Source: Nitrososphaerales archaeon
GTDB lineage: Archaea > Thermoproteota > Nitrososphaeria > Conexivisphaerales > UBA164
Direction of reading: 5' to 3'
NCBI GenBank assembly: GCA_023256355.1
Contig: JAGDXJ010000008.1
Span: forward strand, 1-44,007
Length of the DNA stretch: 44,007 bases
The first letter of the stretch is position 1. Each line of letters opens with the position of its first letter. The notes beneath the pieces are model-generated. The model did not search any database and had not been told where the DNA came from. It worked only from the letters and a program-made list of their open reading frames with translations. This document shows, piece by piece, positions 40,393 through 44,007 of this stretch. The position numbers and the translations under genes were made by a program.

Positions 40393-41262
40393 GTGCTTAA
40401 AGGAAAGATTATCAGTATAATAAGTGCTGAACACGAAGAGGCTGAAAGCTTCGCTGAAAGCCTTGGAAAGAAGAAGGAAGAGGGTAAGTTTTACAAGAAA
40501 TCAGGCGAAGAGCTCATAAGCGTGCTCGTACCTAAAGCGGACGAAATTTTTTCTTTAGCTGAAGCTGTTTCTATTTCAGACTATTTTTGCTTTCTAAATA
40601 GAGAAGTTAACAAAAACGAAGCTGAGATGGCTCTTTTGCTTGAAAGCTCAAACAAAGACGGTTGTGTTGTATCTCAGGATGATGACACCTTTAAAAAATA
40701 TTTTGCGACGTTTAACATTATCAATAAACTTTCTGATAAAAAAGTTCAGGAGGATAGAGTCCAATACACGAAGGACTTAGGTTTTGCTTTCATAGATAGT
40801 GCATTTATAGTAAAAGGCGTTGGCCCGGTAATTCTAGGTTTTTCTTTTTCTAACTTTAAGGTCCATCAGAAGATAAGGCTTTTACCATCTTTAAAGGAAG
40901 CTGAAATAAAATCTATACAGGTTCTCGATGAAGATTATGAAGACGTTGGGCCAGGTATAAGGTTCGGGTTCGCTCTAAAAGGTATAGAAGAAAAGGATCT
41001 AAAAGCTTCTTATGCAGCTGTAACCGAGGGCGTTGGCTCGCTCAGCTCAAAGTTAAAAGTGCACAGGCTCAGCATAGCTCAGGAGGCGCAGAGCCTGCAT
41101 GCGTTTTTATATGGAATGAAGATTTTTGGGGAACTTAAAAACGATACGCTTGTACTATCAAACGAGGTACCGTTCGTAAGCGGTAAAGCTATACTTTTGA
41201 ACGTAAACGCACAGCCGAACAAGCTCAGGGTTTATGGCTGGGGTGAACCGGTACCAAGCTGA
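40393..41262 (+). CDS. EF-Tu domain-2-like protein with a degenerate G domain
   Basis: 289 residues. Residues about 135-220 look like the beta-barrel domain 2 of EF-Tu/SelB: LGFAFIDSAFIVKGVGPVIL, KVHQKIRLLPSLKEAEIKS, EDVGPGIRFGFALKGIEEKDL. The N-terminal 130 residues sit where the GTPase domain should be but have no GxxxxGK[ST], DxxG or NKxD; ISIISAEHEEAESFAESL fills the P-loop place. The C-terminal 60 residues (LSNEVPFVSGKAILLNVN) may form domain 3. A GTPase-free relative of archaeal SelB-like factors is the best description. GTG start at 40393; overlaps endonuclease V by 29 bases. Function unknown. Confidence 0.75.
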   Translation: MLKGKIISIISAEHEEAESFAESLGKKKEEGKFYKKSGEELISVLVPKADEIFSLAEAVSISDYFCFLNREVNKNEAEMALLLESSNKDGCVVSQDDDTFKKYFATFNIINKLSDKKVQEDRVQYTKDLGFAFIDSAFIVKGVGPVILGFSFSNFKVHQKIRLLPSLKEAEIKSIQVLDEDYEDVGPGIRFGFALKGIEEKDLKASYAAVTEGVGSLSSKLKVHRLSIAQEAQSLHAFLYGMKIFGELKNDTLVLSNEVPFVSGKAILLNVNAQPNKLRVYGWGEPVPS

Positions 41263-41887
41263 ATGGTTCTTGATAGCTCTGGATTTGAACAAAGCAGCAT
41301 ACGCACAGGATCTTTTGTCCAAGAAGCTTAAGCTTGAGAGTGAAGCTGAAGAATATTCGGTTGTTGGCGGGTTTGATGCTTCTTATTATAATGATATTGC
41401 AGCTGGATGTTACTTTGCAACGATTTGCTGTTCGGATAAAAGGATTAGTTTTGAATTTTCAGTTGTAAAAGGTATCCCCCCTTATATCCCGGGTTTTTTC
41501 TACCTAAGGGAATCAAAGGTATTTTTTAAAACTGTAAAAGAAAAGCCTGACCTTATCTTTGTTAATGCTCATGGCATCATACACCCACGAGGTTTTGGTT
41601 TTGCTTCACATGTTGGAACGGTGCTTAATATCCCCAGCGTAGGGGTTGCAAACAAGCTTCTAAAGGGCTTTATAGAAAAAGATGATAAAGTATTCTTTAA
41701 AGAAAGACATGTCGGTTGGAGAGTTAATTTAAAAGGCAAAAAATTTTACGTGAGTCCAGGTAACTATATAAGCATCGATGATTCTTTGAAAGTTTTTATA
41801 AAAAACGCATCAGAAAACGGTTTGCCGTGGCCTCTTTACTACGCAGATAGATGTTCTAGGGAACTTTTAACAAAAACAAGAAAATAA
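41234..41887 (+). CDS. nfi: Endonuclease V
   Basis: Cuts DNA near deaminated bases (hypoxanthine). 217 residues. Motifs: VGGFDASYYN (Asp48), PPYIPGFFYLRES (about 82-94, Glu93, the YxPGF wedge) and VNAHGIIHPRGFGFASHVG (about 110-128), then VGVANKLLKG and YVSPGNYIS. The Asp48 and Glu93 metal ligands are kept, but the canonical DGHG reads NAHG, so Asn111 replaces the second catalytic Asp (position 110 of the Thermotoga enzyme). ATG at 41234 chosen; GTG at 41243 is an alternative. Completes a Lhr-MPE-EF-Tu-like-EndoV operon. Confidence 0.88.
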   Translation: MAGVNRYQAEWFLIALDLNKAAYAQDLLSKKLKLESEAEEYSVVGGFDASYYNDIAAGCYFATICCSDKRISFEFSVVKGIPPYIPGFFYLRESKVFFKTVKEKPDLIFVNAHGIIHPRGFGFASHVGTVLNIPSVGVANKLLKGFIEKDDKVFFKERHVGWRVNLKGKKFYVSPGNYISIDDSLKVFIKNASENGLPWPLYYADRCSRELLTKTRK

Positions 41888-41889
41888 AT

Positions 41890-42210
41890 CTAGAATGCAC
41901 CCGGAGATTCTTCTTTTGCTACTGCATCTTTCAAAAAGCTTACTGTTACATGATGGTTCATGTTTAAGTGTTTCTTTAGCTCTTCTTCATCGAATATAGG
42001 CTTTTTACAGTCCGAGCAGTAGACCCACCCCCTTTCTTTTAATATCTTAAACAGATCTTCAACTTTTACTTCCTTAAACTCATCACAGTAAAAGTCCTTA
42101 TCAACGACCTTTTTATGAATTTTGCAAAACCCAATGTTAGAATAAATGGGATGAACGTAAAAGAATGTACAATCGTAACATCTTTTCATGTTTTTTACTG
42201 AATGCATCAA
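41890..42210 (-). CDS. Small zinc-finger protein
   Basis: 106 residues; an ATG seven codons in (MKRCYDC, 42189) is an alternative start. The N-terminal part has CYDC...C (CYDCTFFYVHPIYSNIGFC) with KIHKKVVDKDFYC, four cysteines and histidines for one zinc. The second is C2H2-like: YCSDCKKPIF..EELKKHLNMNHH. Archaeal proteins with this pattern are usually of unknown function; nucleic-acid binding is possible. Convergent with endonuclease V two bases away. Confidence 0.7.
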   Translation of the reverse strand: MMHSVKNMKRCYDCTFFYVHPIYSNIGFCKIHKKVVDKDFYCDEFKEVKVEDLFKILKERGWVYCSDCKKPIFDEEELKKHLNMNHHVTVSFLKDAVAKEESPGAF

Positions 42211-42255
42211 TTATATAAACCTAACACAGAAAACCCTTTAGAGTTAATTTTTGAT

Positions 42256-43326
42256 TTAGATGGTGATCAATGACCTAGAAGATCTCGTAAGCCTTTCAGC
42301 TCTGTTTTTCAATATTACATCGTCCTCTATCCTGACGCCAAATTTTCCTTCTATGTAGATTCCAGGTTCGACTGTAAAAACCATACCATTTTCTATCTTA
42401 AGGGTGTTGTAAGAATCTAGAAAAGGCTGTTCGTGTACCTCTACGCCGATTCCGTGGCCAGTCCTGTGTGTAAAGTTTGGACCATAACCGTTAGCTTCTA
42501 TAACAGACCTCGCGGCTCTATCTATTTCTCGCGCTTCAACTCCGGGCTTTGCAAAGTTTACTGCTGCTTCCTGAGCTTTTTTTACAGTTTCATAAACCTC
42601 TAAAAACTTTGTATCAACGCTTCCAAAATATACTGTTCTAGTTATGTCAGAAACATAGCCCCTGTATCTAGCACCATAATCGATGATTATCGCATCCCCT
42701 TTTCTTATCTTTCTTTTCCCGGTTAGATGGTGAGGTTCCGCAGAGTTAGGGCCTGAGGCAACAATCGTTTCGAAAGCCAAACCATCTGCCCCATAGTACA
42801 TCATATATTCGTTTAAAACTTGTGCAAGTTCATTTTCAGTTATTCCCGAATAGATCTCCTGAACTATTTTTTTGAACGATTTGTCGACAATGTTTGTTGC
42901 TTTCTTTATAAGCTCGACTTCCTCTTCGCTTTTAACAGCCCTGAGTTTTGATATTATAGAAGATAGCAGGTCAAACGAGTAGCCGTCAAGGTTCATCTGT
43001 ATCCTTAAAGCGTGTGACGCTGTCATTATGTCGTCAATGAGCACAATTCCTTTTTTGAGCCTTTTTGCTAATATTGAAAACGGATTCTCGCCATCCTTGT
43101 AGAGTATTTTTTCTACTTCTATATTTTTTATGTCAGGGGTGTACAACTCTGGTGCGACGATAAATGGTTCATTGTCTGCAGGTACTACTAGGAAAAAAGG
43201 CCTTTCCATTGAAGCAAGGGGCCAAACGCCGGTTAGGTAAAAGAAGTTAGGACCAACGTTAACTATGGCATAATCAGCGACTCCTTTTAGAGCGTTTTGT
43301 AGCTTCTTTATTTTAAGCTCGCTCAT
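42256..43326 (-). CDS. Xaa-Pro dipeptidase/aminopeptidase (M24)
   Basis: 356 residues. Releases N-terminal amino acids next to proline. N-terminal creatinase domain (about 1-125) and catalytic pita-bread domain with metal ligands: IIDYGARYRGYVSDITRTVYFG (about 213-235; Asp, Asp), GHGIGVEVHEQPFLD (about 289; His) and VFTVEPGIYIEGKFGVRIEDDV (Glu about 318, Glu about 332). This archaeal prolidase-type enzyme would feed peptide catabolism, consistent with the proline dehydrogenase and Vor-type genes. TTTATAAG box on the minus strand about 33 bases before the ATG. Confidence 0.93.
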   Translation of the reverse strand: MSELKIKKLQNALKGVADYAIVNVGPNFFYLTGVWPLASMERPFFLVVPADNEPFIVAPELYTPDIKNIEVEKILYKDGENPFSILAKRLKKGIVLIDDIMTASHALRIQMNLDGYSFDLLSSIISKLRAVKSEEEVELIKKATNIVDKSFKKIVQEIYSGITENELAQVLNEYMMYYGADGLAFETIVASGPNSAEPHHLTGKRKIRKGDAIIIDYGARYRGYVSDITRTVYFGSVDTKFLEVYETVKKAQEAAVNFAKPGVEAREIDRAARSVIEANGYGPNFTHRTGHGIGVEVHEQPFLDSYNTLKIENGMVFTVEPGIYIEGKFGVRIEDDVILKNRAERLTRSSRSLITI

Positions 43327-43603
43327 CTCAGATATAAATTTTTAATGGGAGCTTATAAATTCTTGTAAGCTTCCTCGCACTAAAAGTCATTATTCCCGTT
43401 GACTATCTTGCTGTCAAGCTTTTGCTAATATGTTTATGATACCCGAGCTTGATTTTTCAGGTTTAAAATATAAAGATAAAAAATCATGCTCTGTGAGTTT
43501 TGAAAACTCAGTAAGTAATTATAGCTTTTCCTTGCATAATGGGACTTAAGCCCTGCAATATTCATCGAGTTAAAAATATTTTTATTAATGAAGATGAAGA
43601 AAA
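43327..43603. other. Intergenic region with an odd palindrome
   Basis: About 275 bases without a supported gene. It contains TGAGTTTTGAAAACTCA (43494-43510), 8-bp arms around a single G. A short + strand frame near 43428 (39 codons) has no further support. The pepQ promoter lies at its left side. Confidence 0.35.
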
Positions 43604-44007
43604 TCAAAAAACATGTTCTGATTTGAGCATCTGGAAAAGCTGTTCAGGAATCTCATCTCTGTTTGATTCTGTGACTTCGATTTTAGCTTTGGCTGATTTT
43701 AAAACTTCTTTCATAAGATCGTGAGAAAATGATTTATGAACAACTGCAATTATAACTTTATCTGTCTTTAGCAGATCCCCAACGGCTTTCCTGAAAGAAT
43801 TGCTAAAAAGCTCCATGGGTCCTATTTCATCTATAACTATAACCTTTGAGTATTCTGCAGCCCTTTTAATTACCCAGGGGACAAAATCATCGATGTTTTT
43901 TATTTTAACCCTGTAACGTCCAAACCTGATGCCGTCACCATTTACGGAAGCTAGTTCAACGGTATCGCCGGTCCTTATATCAACAAAGGAAAAGCCCTTC
44001 CTTTCAC
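43604..44007 (-). CDS. THEP1-type nucleoside-triphosphatase, N-terminus beyond the window
   Basis: The frame enters from the right edge without a start; the first visible residues are ERKGFSFVDIRTGD. Then FGRYRVKIKNIDDFVPW, the Walker B VIVIDEIGPMEL, VIIAVVHKSFSHDL and the C-terminus ends at the stop near 43604. This is the C-terminal two-thirds of the archaeal/eukaryotic NTPase family of which Aquifex THEP1 is the type: it hydrolyses NTPs with no proven cell role. The P-loop lies outside this window. The ATG at 43816 inside the frame is not the start, since homology continues upstream to the edge. Confidence 0.85.
   Translation of the reverse strand, partial: ERKGFSFVDIRTGDTVELASVNGDGIRFGRYRVKIKNIDDFVPWVIKRAAEYSKVIVIDEIGPMELFSNSFRKAVGDLLKTDKVIIAVVHKSFSHDLMKEVLKSAKAKIEVTESNRDEIPEQLFQMLKSEHVF

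Noticed and set aside
43428-43550. Short + strand frame (39 codons) before the NTPase gene
   Set aside because: No promoter at the right distance, no recognisable protein, and it overlaps the palindrome.
1-44007. tRNA, rRNA and CRISPR arrays
   Set aside because: No tRNA-like T-loop plus acceptor pairing and no regularly spaced repeats of 25-40 bases were found in the gaps; I could not run a search program.

Overview
The window reads as a chromosomal segment of a low-GC (well under 40% by eye) archaeon of the class Thermoplasmata, probably a Thermoplasmatales relative. The archaeal calls rest on an archaeal-type SecE-Spt5 pair, an archaeal phosphopantetheine adenylyltransferase, family-B DNA polymerase, an Lhr-type helicase, a THEP1 NTPase and a zinc-containing ferredoxin of the Thermoplasma/Sulfolobus type. 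TATA boxes lie about 25-30 bases before start codons (leaderless pattern), and several genes use TTG or GTG starts. No rRNA, tRNA, CRISPR array or intact transposase was found. Gene density is high, with many 4-base ATGA overlaps.

Layout. 1-1.1 kb: 3' part missing, an MFS transporter running off the left edge. 1.5-11.5 kb: a catabolic block with proline dehydrogenase, a four-subunit 2-oxoacid:ferredoxin oxidoreductase most like the branched-chain (Vor) type, an ADP-forming acyl-CoA synthetase, acyl-CoA dehydrogenase, 3-hydroxyacyl-CoA dehydrogenase and a eukaryote-like NADP isocitrate dehydrogenase. 11.5-20.2 kb: a LigB-like protein, an MFS transporter, a mercuric-reductase/lipoamide-dehydrogenase-like flavoprotein divergent from a ferritin-like protein, a Sua5-FAH-unknown operon, a CDF-NifX fusion transporter and a YbaK-type editing protein. 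20.7-24.8 kb: rnhB-ilvE-pheA-aldolase-DUF72 operon facing a zinc ferredoxin gene. 25-31 kb: divergent NRAMP, coaD, secE-spt5, nnrE, HD phosphohydrolase, MFS. 31-37 kb: rnhA-polB, an unknown small protein, and the NfnAB-like flavoprotein pair. 37-44 kb: Lhr helicase, its metallophosphoesterase, a G-domain-less EF-Tu-like protein, endonuclease V, a zinc-finger protein, Xaa-Pro peptidase and a THEP1 NTPase cut by the right edge.

The genes suggest an organism that oxidises amino acids and acyl chains with ferredoxin as electron carrier (Vor, zinc ferredoxin, NfnAB to NADPH) and recovers ATP through the ADP-forming synthetase. The repair and replication genes (PolB, RNase HI, RNase HII, Lhr, endonuclease V) are concentrated in the right half.

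The most unusual non-coding content is a family of five diverged dispersed repeats (about 200-290 bp) in intergenic gaps at 1.2, 9.9, 18.3, 20.4 and 27.4 kb. All share a GTGAACTAC-type head with a short hairpin, and four of the five share a recognisable tail with a second hairpin followed by TTAAC. They look like non-autonomous IS200/IS605-type remnants or orphan TnpB-type guide-RNA-like elements. Other items worth checking are an ATATCGAT inverted repeat beside the CDF TATA box, and several proteins with a changed canonical active-site residue (endonuclease V, metallophosphoesterase, NRAMP).
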